Shown in pieces: positions 1 to 8,243 of a DNA stretch of 64,000 nucleotides (its first letter is position 1; each line of letters starts with the position of its first letter). This stretch comes from Saprospira grandis (lineage in GTDB: Bacteria; Bacteroidota; Bacteroidia; Chitinophagales; Saprospiraceae), in NCBI RefSeq assembly GCF_027594745.1, contig NZ_CP110854.1, positions 3,613,501 to 3,677,500 of the forward strand. Direction: 5' to 3'. The notes below the pieces were generated by a model. That model was given only the letters and a program-made list of their open reading frames with translations. It made no database searches and was not told the origin of the DNA. The position numbers were made by a program, and so were the translations under genes.

Positions 1-1218
1 CCCTAGAGCCATCAGCAAAAGAGAACCGATGATGATTTTCCCATAATGCCTCTCTACCCAAAGCGCCAAACGGCCCAATTGCTGCTGCCAAAAGTCGTCT
101 TTGGCGGCTTTTAGTTGGAAGTTTGCCTGGCTGATCATGAGCAGGGCGGGAAAAAAACTATAGGTCAGTAAAAAGGCATAAATAAGGCCCAAAGCCGCAA
201 AAGCACCTAGGTTAATCAATGGACTCACATTGGAAAATAGTAGGCTCAAAAAGCCGATAATCGTGGTCCCGCTGGTCAAAATGGTGGCCCGCCCAACTTC
301 TTTGATGGCCCGCTTGAGCGCTAGCTTTTTGGCCTGCCCGGCCTGCAATCCGAGCAAAAATTTACTAAATAAATGAATCACATTAGAAATCCCAATAATG
401 AGGATAATCGTGGGAATCATGTTGGAGATAAAGTCTAACGAAAACCCTAGCCACATCATCGTTCCTAGGGTCCAAAGTACGGTAACCCCTACTACCGAAA
501 GCGGCATCCAAACGCCCCAAAACCTTCTATAACTAAAGAAAAGGGCAATAATAATGACCAAAATAGAGAGGCCGACAAAGGTGGCTACCTCCTGTCTAGA
601 CAAGTCGACAAAAGTGGTTTGTCCATAGCATTTTCCCGCAAAATGCAGGGCCTTAAACTCCTCAAAAGGCTGAATCAGACTATCTATCCGCCCAATTAGC
701 CGCTTGCAATCTTCATATTGCATGCCTTCTTTTTGCTGCATCAAAATCAAGACAGATTGTTGGTCTTCGGCAAAAAGTTGGCCCAACAAATCGGGCCGCT
801 CCACCACCTTTAGGCTATCCTCTGCTAGGCGGGCGGCCGAGCTATCTAGGGCCAATAAAGGGCTGCTATTCATCAGGTCCATAAAAGGAACATAGCGATA
901 AATTTCTTGCTTTGTTGGACCAATTAGCTGCACAATTTCCTCCAATTGCAGCAAACTATTGCTCAAACTATCCACCTCTTTTAGAAAAGCCGGCTGATAA
1001 ATATGTGCCCCCTTGCATTCTACGCCCAACAAAATATAATTGTTATCCCAGCCAAAACGCTCTACATATCCCTCAAAATATTCGGTTTCTTCATGCTCTA
1101 AGGGATAAAAATTTCGCAGATCAAAATCAAATTGTATTCGGCTAATGATGCCCCAAAGCATAAAAAGGCTAATCAGGGCAGTGGCTAGCAGGATGCTAAT
1201 ATGCTGTTTTTTATTCAA
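1..1218 (-). CDS. RND/MMPL-family transporter, N-terminal part (cut by window edge)
   Basis: The minus strand is open from the window edge to about 1218 and encodes about 405 residues. The layout is that of a bacterial RND/MMPL (patched-like) exporter: an N-terminal membrane helix (HISILLATALISLFMLWG), a periplasmic porter domain of about 190 residues, then a cluster of hydrophobic helices including SILVIIIALFFSYRRFWGVWMP and DFISNMIPTIILIIGISNVIHLFSKF, which resembles the sterol-sensing-like segment of this family. The cargo cannot be told; lipid or hopanoid-like export is common in relatives. No ATG lies at the expected start. TTG at 1216-1218 gives a reasonable start just before the first helix. 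GC-rich element 1 begins only about 20 bp upstream, so the promoter may lie in or beyond that element. Confidence 0.85.
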   Translation of the reverse strand, partial: MNKKQHISILLATALISLFMLWGIISRIQFDFDLRNFYPLEHEETEYFEGYVERFGWDNNYILLGVECKGAHIYQPAFLKEVDSLSNSLLQLEEIVQLIGPTKQEIYRYVPFMDLMNSSPLLALDSSAARLAEDSLKVVERPDLLGQLFAEDQQSVLILMQQKEGMQYEDCKRLIGRIDSLIQPFEEFKALHFAGKCYGQTTFVDLSRQEVATFVGLSILVIIIALFFSYRRFWGVWMPLSVVGVTVLWTLGTMMWLGFSLDFISNMIPTIILIIGISNVIHLFSKFLLGLQAGQAKKLALKRAIKEVGRATILTSGTTIIGFLSLLFSNVSPLINLGAFAALGLIYAFLLTYSFFPALLMISQANFQLKAAKDDFWQQQLGRLALWVERHYGKIIIGSLLLMALG

Positions 1219-1237
1219 GGGTATATTGTTTTCTATT

Positions 1238-1425
1238 TTTGGGGCTTCCCCTCGCTTTGCTCGGGTCGGGCTGTGTCGCAGCTCGCAGGTCTGCTCGGCC
1301 CTGCAGTTTTTTTCGCTTCGCTTCAAAAAACTTGGGTCTGGCCCTTCGGGCCACTGCTATCCATCCCTAAGCCGGGCGGGCTTCGCCCGCCTCTGGACCA
1401 GCTGGTTTCCCCAGATTAGTTTTGC
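1238..1425 (+). repeat. GC-rich structured element, copy 1 (+)
   Basis: The copy starts GGGGCTTCCCC and carries the family backbone GTCTGCTCGGCCCTGC. One slot holds a T7/A6 stem around cgcttcgc, the next a GGCCC-TTC-GGGCC hairpin, and the tail a GGGCGGGC-TTC-GCCCGCC hairpin. It lies just upstream of the RND gene. Confidence 0.8.
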
Positions 1426-1459
1426 AGGGGCCCAAGTTCGCAAAAATAATAGAGAACTC

Positions 1460-2035
1460 TGATACTGTTCGATATTTTGTGTTAGCTCCCTTTTTGTACT
1501 TATTGGAGCGCTATATTGAGCCTAAAAGTTATTTTATTAGTCCCTCAACTTTTTCTGTGGGGATTTGAGAATGGAGAAAAAGGCTGAGCTGGGCAGTTTT
1601 TGGTCCTTAGAAGTAGGGAAAGCGAACAAGGACTTTAGTCCGTCAGTTCGCTCAGGCAAGAACCCTGGGCTTCAGCCCAGGGCGGTAAGCATAGCCGCTT
1701 ATTAGTCCCTCAACTTTTTCTGTGTGGGTGTAGGGAAGAGTTCTTTTAGCTAGTTGGTTTAGGTCCATGGGCTGAAGCCCATGGTTGTGAGTCTATGCAA
1801 ACAGGCGGGCTGAAGCCCTTGTTTGCTTTTATTAGAATTCGTTATGGGCCGATGGTTTTAACCTTCGGCTCATATTTATTGGGTTTAGTTTGGTCTTTTT
1901 TGTAGCAGTGGGTTTTAACCCACTGGTCTTCATATCATATAGTCGCCTAGGGGCTTGTCCCTAGGCCGCAAAAGAGGGCAGCACAAAATTTTGAATAGCC
2001 TCTGTTCTTTATTAGTCCCTCAACTTTTTCTGTGG
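1460..2035 (+). repeat. Palindrome-rich intergenic island 1
   Basis: No gene was seen here. The block holds three copies of the tag ATTAGTCCCTCAACTTTTTC (1536, 1701, 2011). Between them are perfect short palindromes: CCCTGGGC-TTCA-GCCCAGGG near 1671, CCATGGGC-TGAA-GCCCATGG near 1767, CAGTGGGTTTTAACCCACTG near 1906 and a CCTAGGGGCTTGTCCCTAGG unit near 1946. The block sits between GC-rich elements 1 and 2. Confidence 0.75.
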
Positions 2036-2106
2036 GGAGTAGAGGAAATAGAGAAGAAGCTTTTTTGCTGATAAAGCCTCTATTAGAAAAAACCGCCGAA
2101 GAAAAA

Positions 2107-2268
2107 AATAATGGCCTGAAAAAATTAGATGAGCGGCTGAGGGATAGAAAGCAGTGGCCGAAGGCCAGACCCAGTTTTTTTGAGCGTAGCGAAAAAAAAC
2201 GCAGGGCCGAGCAGACCTGCGAGCTGCGACATAGCCCGACCCGAGCCAAAGGCGAGGGGCAGCCCCAA
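2107..2268 (-). repeat. GC-rich structured element, copy 2 (-)
   Basis: The backbone GCAGGGCCGAGCAGAC is present in reverse orientation at about 2202. The variable slot is a T7/A8 stem around gagcgtagc; the next slot is GGCCGAAGGCC. It ends in ggcagccccaaaa. Confidence 0.8.
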
Positions 2269-2304
2269 AAAAACAGAAATGATCAGAAAATCTTTTACAG
2301 TTTG

Positions 2305-2312
2305 TATATTTG
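2305..2312 (+). promoter_or_regulatory. Bacteroidota-type -7 element
   Basis: TATATTTG matches the TAnnTTTG -7 consensus of Bacteroidota promoters. It lies 16 nt before the ATG at 2328, which favours that start over the ATG at 2310. No clear TTG was found at -33. Confidence 0.4.
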
Positions 2313-2327
2313 GGAGAAAAGAAAGGC

Positions 2328-4250
2328 ATGAAAAAATGGATATATATGCTGGGCTTTGCGCTGGCGCTTTTGTTGGTTTATTGTAGTGGGGGAGGAGAAG
2401 AAAAGGCCGTGAGGGCAGATCATCGCTTTCGGAATTTGGGGGATTCGGCGACTTATGTGGGCATGACGACTTGCCAGAGTTGCCATGCTAATGTGCATCA
2501 GAGCTATGTGAAAACGGGCATGGGCCGATCCTTTGCCAAGGCGCATCAGGCTAATTCTGCGGCAGATTGGGCGGGGCATCAAAGCATATTTGATACGGCT
2601 AGCCAGTACTATTATCTGCCCTTTGCTCGAGACTCGCAGCTTTATGTCTTAGAATATCGTTTGGGGCCAGAAGGCGACACCACCCATAAGCATTTGGAGC
2701 AAATTAGCTACATTATTGGTTCGGGGCATCATACCAACTCCCATTTAATCAACCGCAACGGCTATGTATATCAGGCGCCAGTGACCTACTATACGCAGGA
2801 TGGGCGTTGGGACTTGGCGCCGGGCTTTGAGGAGGGGCAAAACAGTCGCTTTGATCGTTTGATTGCGCATGAATGTTTGACCTGCCACAACCATTTGCCC
2901 AAGGCGGAGGAAGGCGGGCTGAACAAATACCTAGAAATGCCCGAGGGGATAGAGTGCGAGCGTTGTCATGGGCCGGGGAGCATTCATGTTAAAGAGAAAT
3001 TGGCGGGTTTAATTGTAGATACCAGCAAGCAGATCGATTACAGCATAGTCAATCCGCGGCATTTGTCGAGAGAGCTACAAATGGACCTTTGTCAGCGTTG
3101 TCATTTGCAGGGCGTAGCGGTCTTGAATCCGGGCAAAAGCTTCTATGATTTTAAGCCAGGTATGCCCTTATCATCGGTCATGCAAGTCTTTTTGCCTCGT
3201 TTTAGCAATTCGGACAAGCGTTTTATTATGGCCTCACAGGCCGACCGTCTGCGTTTGAGTCCCTGCTACCTAAAAAGCGAAGAACTATCATGTATTAGCT
3301 GCCATAATCCGCATCATGATGTAAAATCGAGGACCGAAAACCGTTACAATGAAAGCTGTTTGAGTTGTCATGCACCCACTGCGCCCAACTTTTGTTCGGT
3401 AGAGCCCGCCAAGCGTTTAGAAAAGCAAGACGATTGCGTGAGTTGTCATATGCCTCGATCGGGCAGCATTGATATTCCGCATGTGACCATTACGGACCAC
3501 AATATATCCAAGGCAACGGCTCGATCGGCCATGGCCCTAACCCAAGAAGAGACCGAAGAGGTAGCGGCCTTTTTGGGTTTAGCTTGTTTGAGCAAAGACT
3601 CGCCCAGCAATTTGGACATGGCCAGGGGCTATTTGGCCCTTTACGACAAATTTATGGGGCAATCAGCCGTTTTAGATTCGGCTCGATACTATTTGGATCA
3701 GGAAAAGGAAGAAAATGAATTGCAGCGGCAGACCAAAATCCACTTACTTTTTGCTGCGGGTCGTTATACGGCCCTAGAAGAGCTGGCTTTGCAGGCCAAG
3801 GCAGCGGAAGAAAAAGATGCTTGGACCGCCTATCGTTTGGGCGAGGCTTGTTATCGGCAGCAGAATTGGGCCAAGGCTTTGCCCTTTTTCAGTCAGGCCG
3901 TCGCTTTATTGCCTTACCATTTAGATTTTAGAGAAAAGCTGGGCGTTTGCTATGCGCGTTTGGGGCAAACTGCCAAGGCCGAGCAACTATTTCAGGAGGT
4001 CCTTTTAGAGGATCGCAAACGACCCTTGACCTATGCCAACCTAGGTTTTATTGCCGCCCAAAAAGGCAACTTTCAGCGGGCTCACTACTTTTATGATAAG
4101 GCTTTGGACTTGGACCCCCTGCAAGAATCGGCTGTTTTCAACAAAGCCGCTTTGTCAGTAAGAGAGGGCAATAAGGCAGCCGCCAAAGCCCTATTGGAAC
4201 GTTTGGCAGGAAATGCAAAGGCGGCACAGGCCTTGAGGGCGCTGAGGTAG
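2328..4250 (+). CDS. Multihaem cytochrome c with C-terminal TPR repeats
   Basis: A 640-residue exported protein probably involved in periplasmic or surface electron transfer. Seven CXXCH haem-attachment motifs start at about residues 49, 183, 210, 255, 322, 344 and 370, in the spacing style of cytochrome c554-like proteins. Residues about 470-640 form several TPR units (for example AYRLGEACYRQQNWAKALPF). The N-terminus MKKWIYMLGFALALLLVYC is a signal peptide, possibly a lipoprotein signal with Cys19, although Tyr at -1 is unusual for a lipobox. ATG 2328 was chosen over an in-frame ATG at 2310 because the signal peptide starts there and a promoter-like element overlaps the longer start. The substrate is unknown. 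The oxidoreductase gene follows after 24 bp and may be co-transcribed. Confidence 0.85.
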   Translation: MKKWIYMLGFALALLLVYCSGGGEEKAVRADHRFRNLGDSATYVGMTTCQSCHANVHQSYVKTGMGRSFAKAHQANSAADWAGHQSIFDTASQYYYLPFARDSQLYVLEYRLGPEGDTTHKHLEQISYIIGSGHHTNSHLINRNGYVYQAPVTYYTQDGRWDLAPGFEEGQNSRFDRLIAHECLTCHNHLPKAEEGGLNKYLEMPEGIECERCHGPGSIHVKEKLAGLIVDTSKQIDYSIVNPRHLSRELQMDLCQRCHLQGVAVLNPGKSFYDFKPGMPLSSVMQVFLPRFSNSDKRFIMASQADRLRLSPCYLKSEELSCISCHNPHHDVKSRTENRYNESCLSCHAPTAPNFCSVEPAKRLEKQDDCVSCHMPRSGSIDIPHVTITDHNISKATARSAMALTQEETEEVAAFLGLACLSKDSPSNLDMARGYLALYDKFMGQSAVLDSARYYLDQEKEENELQRQTKIHLLFAAGRYTALEELALQAKAAEEKDAWTAYRLGEACYRQQNWAKALPFFSQAVALLPYHLDFREKLGVCYARLGQTAKAEQLFQEVLLEDRKRPLTYANLGFIAAQKGNFQRAHYFYDKALDLDPLQESAVFNKAALSVREGNKAAAKALLERLAGNAKAAQALRALR

Positions 4251-4274
4251 TTCAATTACGCCTTAAAAAAATGT

Positions 4275-4856
4275 ATGAAAAAGAAAATTGTGATTATCGT
4301 TGGGCATCCCGATAAGGAAAGCTACAACTTTAGCTTGGCTGCAGCTTATAAAGCGGGGGCCGAGCAATCGGGAGCCGAAGTTCGAGAAATCAATATTCGG
4401 GACTTAAATTTTAATCCCAACCTAGAATACGGTTACCGAAAGCGGACCGAATTAGAGCCGGATCTACTCCACAGCCAAGAAACCCTAAAGTGGGCCGATC
4501 ATATTGTTTGGGTGTATCCCGTTTGGTGGGGTTCTGTTCCCGCCATTATGAAAGGCTTTTTAGATCGGGTGTTGTTGCCAGGCTTTGCCTTTAAGAAGCG
4601 AGATGACTCTTTGTGGTGGGATAAGTTTTTTACTGGAAAAACCTCTAGAATCATCTCGACCATGGATCAACCTAACTGGTATTATAACTGGATATATAAA
4701 GCGCCTAGCCATAATGCCATGAAAAAATTGACCATGAATTTCATTGGCGTGAAATCGGTGAAAATCACTTCTATTGGCCCTGTCCGAATGTCTAAAGATG
4801 CCTTTAGAGCCAATTGGCTCAAGAAGGTAGAGGAACTGGGGCGGAAAAATAAGTAG
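4275..4856 (+). CDS. NAD(P)H-dependent oxidoreductase, flavodoxin-like fold (Flavodoxin_2 family)
   Basis: A 193-residue cytosolic FMN/FAD-dependent reductase of the KefF / NQO1 / MdaB group, which reduces quinones and similar acceptors with NAD(P)H. The N-terminal beta strand and phosphate-binding loop read KIVIIVGHPDKESYNFSLA. The family signature WVYPVWWGSVPAIMKGFLDRV is split over residues about 81-102, followed by PGFAF. Length is normal. It lies 24 bp after the cytochrome gene and ends at a strong terminator shared with the convergent Septu operon. The exact substrate cannot be assigned. Confidence 0.88.
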   Translation: MKKKIVIIVGHPDKESYNFSLAAAYKAGAEQSGAEVREINIRDLNFNPNLEYGYRKRTELEPDLLHSQETLKWADHIVWVYPVWWGSVPAIMKGFLDRVLLPGFAFKKRDDSLWWDKFFTGKTSRIISTMDQPNWYYNWIYKAPSHNAMKKLTMNFIGVKSVKITSIGPVRMSKDAFRANWLKKVEELGRKNK

Positions 4857-4864
4857 GGGAGCAG

Positions 4865-4898
4865 AAAAAGGCCCAAGCTGAAGCAGCTTGGGCCTTTT
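4865..4898. terminator. Bidirectional terminator
   Basis: A stem GGCCCAAGCTG / CAGCTTGGGCC with a 3-nt loop is flanked by A-rich and T-rich runs. It lies between the convergent oxidoreductase and ptuB genes. Confidence 0.85.
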
Positions 4899-4901
4899 GG
4901 G

Positions 4902-5537
4902 TTAGGAGACTATAGGATTGAAATAATGGCGAAGAAAGCTAATGAAGTCTTGAGATTCATTTGCTAAAATGGTTTTTAGTTTTTGCCGACTTGCTGGATT
5001 AGCTCCTGCTTTCATTAAGTTGATGCGAATACCTTTAGCTACATTTTCTCGACTTTGAGCGAGTTGAGGCTCATTGAGCTGTAGTAAGTTAATCATATAG
5101 CTAGCTTTGATGGGATCTTTTGCAGAGGGAGAGATCCCACCATTATCATCAAATTCGAAATAAGCGCTAATATCTCTAAGTTGGCTAGGATCTAAAAAAA
5201 GATCTTCATCAAAATTTGAATCCTTCTTGTGGCCACAAATATAGACGGTGGTATCTTCTTCATCGGGACTGCAATGTGTTCCCTGACAAGAAACGAGTAG
5301 ATTGCTATACTCAAAGGTCAGCTCTGGATAGTCTCTCTTAGGCCGAATATGTTCAATATGAGCATCTGCGCCCTTTATATTCTTCTCGCAATAGCAGCAA
5401 AGATGATTCTGCTCTTGCTCTAGCATATATTGTTTAGTATGCTTTTTTCTTGTTCGACTAAATTCTGCCCATTTTCCTGAGCTAGGAATATGCTCTGTAA
5501 AAGATCTAGGCGGGGCTTTCTTTTCTATGTGTTTCAT
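4902..5537 (-). CDS. ptuB: Septu anti-phage system HNH nuclease PtuB
   Basis: A 211-residue HNH endonuclease of the TIGR02646 / PtuB type, the effector of the Septu defence system and of some retrons. The metal-binding core starts LCCYCEKNI near residue 48. HIEHIRPKRDYPE supplies the catalytic histidines, followed by YSNLLVSC and a second C/H cluster (CSPDEEDTTVYICGHKK). It is the second gene of a two-gene operon: ATG 5537 is only 6 bp after the ptuA stop. In known Septu systems PtuA and PtuB form a complex that cleaves DNA on phage infection. That role is inferred from family and pairing. Confidence 0.88.
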   Translation of the reverse strand: MKHIEKKAPPRSFTEHIPSSGKWAEFSRTRKKHTKQYMLEQEQNHLCCYCEKNIKGADAHIEHIRPKRDYPELTFEYSNLLVSCQGTHCSPDEEDTTVYICGHKKDSNFDEDLFLDPSQLRDISAYFEFDDNGGISPSAKDPIKASYMINLLQLNEPQLAQSRENVAKGIRINLMKAGANPASRQKLKTILANESQDFISFLRHYFNPIVS

Positions 5538-5543
5538 TGGGTC

Positions 5544-7175
5544 TTAGTCTCTGAACTGGATGAAGAATTTCATTTCCTGTAAAAAAGAAGATTGCTCACT
5601 TTCGTACTCTAAGATTTGGGCTTTTAGTTTTTTCCCTTCAGGAGTTTCTTCCTTTGCTTCTTCTACGAGTTTACGGTATTTCTTATGAAGATCTAGGACG
5701 GCTTGAGGAGTGTATTGGGCTCCCATAATTCGCTCAACAATAGTATTGAGGTCTACATCAACTAAGGGTTGCTTAAACTGCCGAGCCGTAGAATGATTTC
5801 CCTCATCAATACGGTCCAAAACCACTAGGTTTTTATAATGCGCCGCCCCAATAATTTGTGGCGAATGCGTGGCTAGCAAATACTGGTTTTCGCCTCCCCA
5901 TTCCTTTAGTTCTTCCGTAATCTCATACTGCCATTTAGGATGCAAGCCAATATCAATTTCATCCATAAGGACCAAGGAGCCCTTGGGAACAAGATGCCGC
6001 AGCCAAACAAAAATACTGAGCTTTTTGAGCTCCCCATGAGAGAAGTCGCGGGCTTTGAATTCTTTGCCGCTGATTAGGTCGTTGAAAATGACTTTGGTGA
6101 TGTCCCCATCAATGCTAATCGATTTTCCACGTAGAAAGTCATGCAGACTATTTTTTGTAAGGTTGAGCTGATTGCCGTATTCTCCCGTTTCTAGTGCTTT
6201 TTTGAAGTCGTTGTCTCGAGCGGCCTTAAATAGATCCAAAATCATTTGACTAGAAGCAAACTCATAAGTGAAAAAATTGGGCAGCTTCTTCTTAACTTCT
6301 TGAATTTCCTGTTCGTAAGACTTACCTTCTATTTGCTCAAAAAGGAGTTCATAGGCTTTTTTATCTAAAAATTGAAAGACCTGTGTTCTAGGGCCAGCTA
6401 GGTAGATTTTATTGGAGATGGAGGTGGGATTCCAATAATCATAGTTGTAATCGTAGGATAAGATTAGGTTGGGTAGTATATAGGTTATTTCACTGTTAAA
6501 ATTTATAGTATTGCCTATAGCGTATGATATATCATTTAAAATAGATATATCGTAATTTAATTCTTTTTCATTCCTGAAGTTAAGGTGTTTGAATGTAAGG
6601 GTGCAGAAATTTAGAAAGTTTTCCCAAATTGCTTCTGGGTTACTTATGTTTTTTTCAATATGTAGGGCTAGTTGCTTTTCAAAATCAGTTATCGCCAAAT
6701 CCTGAAGAGCTTGTATGATTTGAGGTTGGGGGATAGCAAGAAAACCAGATATGCCAAGGCTTTTTAGATCTGTTAATATAAGTAAAGCCTCATGAGCTTC
6801 TTTAAGCTCCTTAACTTCTTCTACTGTCATAGCCCTCTGGATAACGCCTTTTACTATCGGCTCCACCCAAAAATTTAGCTCCATATCTTCCTTTACCCCA
6901 TCCCTCTCAATCTCCAGCACAAACTGGGCAAACAACTGCTTTTCCCCTACAGCCCCCTTCGGCTCATACCCTTCCAAAAGGTTTTGCACGGCAAACTGCC
7001 GCTCTGCATCAAAAGAGCAATGCAGCATCGTAAATATAAACTGCAGCAGGGTACTCTTTCCCCCACCATTCAAACTAATCACAGGATAGGTCGGCCGACC
7101 ATCATGCCGCTCATATTCGATATCAATATTTTGTAAGACTTTGAAGTCAGGTATTTTTAGGCGTTTAAGAAACAT
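5544..7175 (-). CDS. ptuA: Septu anti-phage system ATPase PtuA
   Basis: A 543-residue ABC/SMC-type AAA ATPase. The P-loop region near residue 34 reads SLNGGGKSTL, the ABC signature is FSHGELKKLSIF, Walker B is LVLMDEIDIGLHP near residue 400, and the switch histidine is in ATHSPQII near 435. The first Walker A glycine is replaced by Ser, although GKST is intact. There is no TOPRIM domain, so it is not an OLD-type nuclease; the nuclease is the downstream PtuB. An upstream ATG at 7220 exists, but MFLKRLKIPDFKVL at 7175 fits the family N-terminus. The middle of the gene (about 6400-6800) looks AT-rich relative to its ends, which may reflect transfer or relaxed constraint. Confidence 0.85.
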   Translation of the reverse strand: MFLKRLKIPDFKVLQNIDIEYERHDGRPTYPVISLNGGGKSTLLQFIFTMLHCSFDAERQFAVQNLLEGYEPKGAVGEKQLFAQFVLEIERDGVKEDMELNFWVEPIVKGVIQRAMTVEEVKELKEAHEALLILTDLKSLGISGFLAIPQPQIIQALQDLAITDFEKQLALHIEKNISNPEAIWENFLNFCTLTFKHLNFRNEKELNYDISILNDISYAIGNTINFNSEITYILPNLILSYDYNYDYWNPTSISNKIYLAGPRTQVFQFLDKKAYELLFEQIEGKSYEQEIQEVKKKLPNFFTYEFASSQMILDLFKAARDNDFKKALETGEYGNQLNLTKNSLHDFLRGKSISIDGDITKVIFNDLISGKEFKARDFSHGELKKLSIFVWLRHLVPKGSLVLMDEIDIGLHPKWQYEITEELKEWGGENQYLLATHSPQIIGAAHYKNLVVLDRIDEGNHSTARQFKQPLVDVDLNTIVERIMGAQYTPQAVLDLHKKYRKLVEEAKEETPEGKKLKAQILEYESEQSSFLQEMKFFIQFRD

Positions 7176-7255
7176 CTTCTTATCTTTTGGCTGTAAAATG
7201 AGATTATTGCAAGATAGCAAAATAATCCCCTTATTTCATCCTCAAAATTTACCCG

Positions 7256-8098
7256 ATGCAAAAACTAAAATGGATTTGGCTGCCCCTTAGCTTAGCCCTA
7301 TTGCTCATGGCCTGCGGCGCCGAAAAAACACAAGCGCCCCAAGAAAAACAAACAACGGCCGCTACCACCAACAACCAAAGCGAGGGCCCAAGCGAAGCGG
7401 CCCCCAAAGAAGCGGCCCCCAAAGGCATCCAACTCATAGGCGAGCAGCCAGAAGCGCTTCCCTTTGATTATCAAGAAAAGGAATATACAGATGTTTTTGT
7501 CTCTTCTAGTCCCGGCCTAGGCAAGGAGCTGCTCAAACTAACCGCTAGCAATAAGCTGATGTATCATTCTAAAAAATACCCCAAAGGGGTAGAACTGCAG
7601 TTGGTCGCTGGAAAATGGGAGGATATGCTGCTAGAAGATCCCAAAAAGGCCCCCGGCTTTAGCTTCCCTGGCCAAAAAACGGTCTACAAAGTTTACCGCC
7701 CCTGCGGACCCTGTGGCCTAATCTCTGTCAATCCCGACGGAAGCAAACAGGAGTTTAAATCACTTTGGGAGGCCGAAGGTAGCCGAGGCATGTTCCGCTG
7801 CAAAAATGCAGATGGTAGCACCGAATATCTCTACTTCAAAAATGAAGGGAAAAACATTTATTATGCTTCCGATAAACGCCAGAAGTTCGAAAAACTAATC
7901 TCTAGCGAAGAACAACGAACCGATATGGGCGTCTATTACGGCAGTACGGTGCAGTTTCAAGGCAAACCTCAAAAATATATCCTCAGCTATGCCGGGGGAG
8001 AAGGCCCCGGAAATCCACCTGCTGTAGAATGCAAAAATCCAGATGGTAGCATCCAAAAGTTTGAATGGCTCAATAGCCTAGATTTTAAAATAGACTAA
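7256..8098 (+). CDS. Lipoprotein of unknown function
   Basis: A 280-residue predicted lipoprotein. The signal peptide MQKLKWIWLPLSLALLLMAC ends in a good lipobox (LMAC, Cys20). A low-complexity Ala/Thr/Gln/Pro linker with a repeated EAAPK motif spans residues about 24-57. The rest is a soluble domain with a CGPCG pair near residue 150 and three similar segments containing NPDGSKQEF, NADGSTEYL and NPDGSIQKF. These suggest a small repeated beta unit, like MORN or beta-sheet repeats. The family is not recognised. It is divergent from ptuA with about 80 bp between starts and ends at a terminator. Confidence 0.75.
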   Translation: MQKLKWIWLPLSLALLLMACGAEKTQAPQEKQTTAATTNNQSEGPSEAAPKEAAPKGIQLIGEQPEALPFDYQEKEYTDVFVSSSPGLGKELLKLTASNKLMYHSKKYPKGVELQLVAGKWEDMLLEDPKKAPGFSFPGQKTVYKVYRPCGPCGLISVNPDGSKQEFKSLWEAEGSRGMFRCKNADGSTEYLYFKNEGKNIYYASDKRQKFEKLISSEEQRTDMGVYYGSTVQFQGKPQKYILSYAGGEGPGNPPAVECKNPDGSIQKFEWLNSLDFKID

Positions 8099-8147
8099 GG
8101 ACCTGTTCTTTTATGTTAGCCTAATTTTAAATTTTCTTTTCAATAAA

Positions 8148-8184
8148 AAGTCAAAGCCTGATATTTCATCGCTTTGGCTTTTTT
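8148..8184 (+). terminator. Rho-independent terminator after the lipoprotein gene
   Basis: AAGTCAAAGC pairs with GCTTTGGCTT across a 13-nt loop and is followed by TTTTATTT. Confidence 0.65.
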
Positions 8185-8243
8185 ATTTACATTTGAGGCC
8201 AACGAACTTAAAAGAACATTATATAACTATTCAATCTAAATAG

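Noticed and set aside
1145..1462. ORFs rich in Arg, Ala, Gly and Pro over the GC-rich elements (also near 9354, 20936, 31263, 36514, 62101 and 63648).
   Set aside because: They coincide with the structured elements or lie opposite good genes, change frame between copies and show no protein-level conservation.
2310..2327. Upstream start ATG 2310 for the cytochrome gene.
   Set aside because: It overlaps a TATATTTG promoter-like element and would put six charged residues before a normal signal peptide.
5544..7220. PtuA as an OLD-family nuclease, or start at 7220.
   Set aside because: No TOPRIM segment follows the ATPase; the nuclease is the adjacent HNH protein. MFLKRLKIPDF at 7175 fits the family start.
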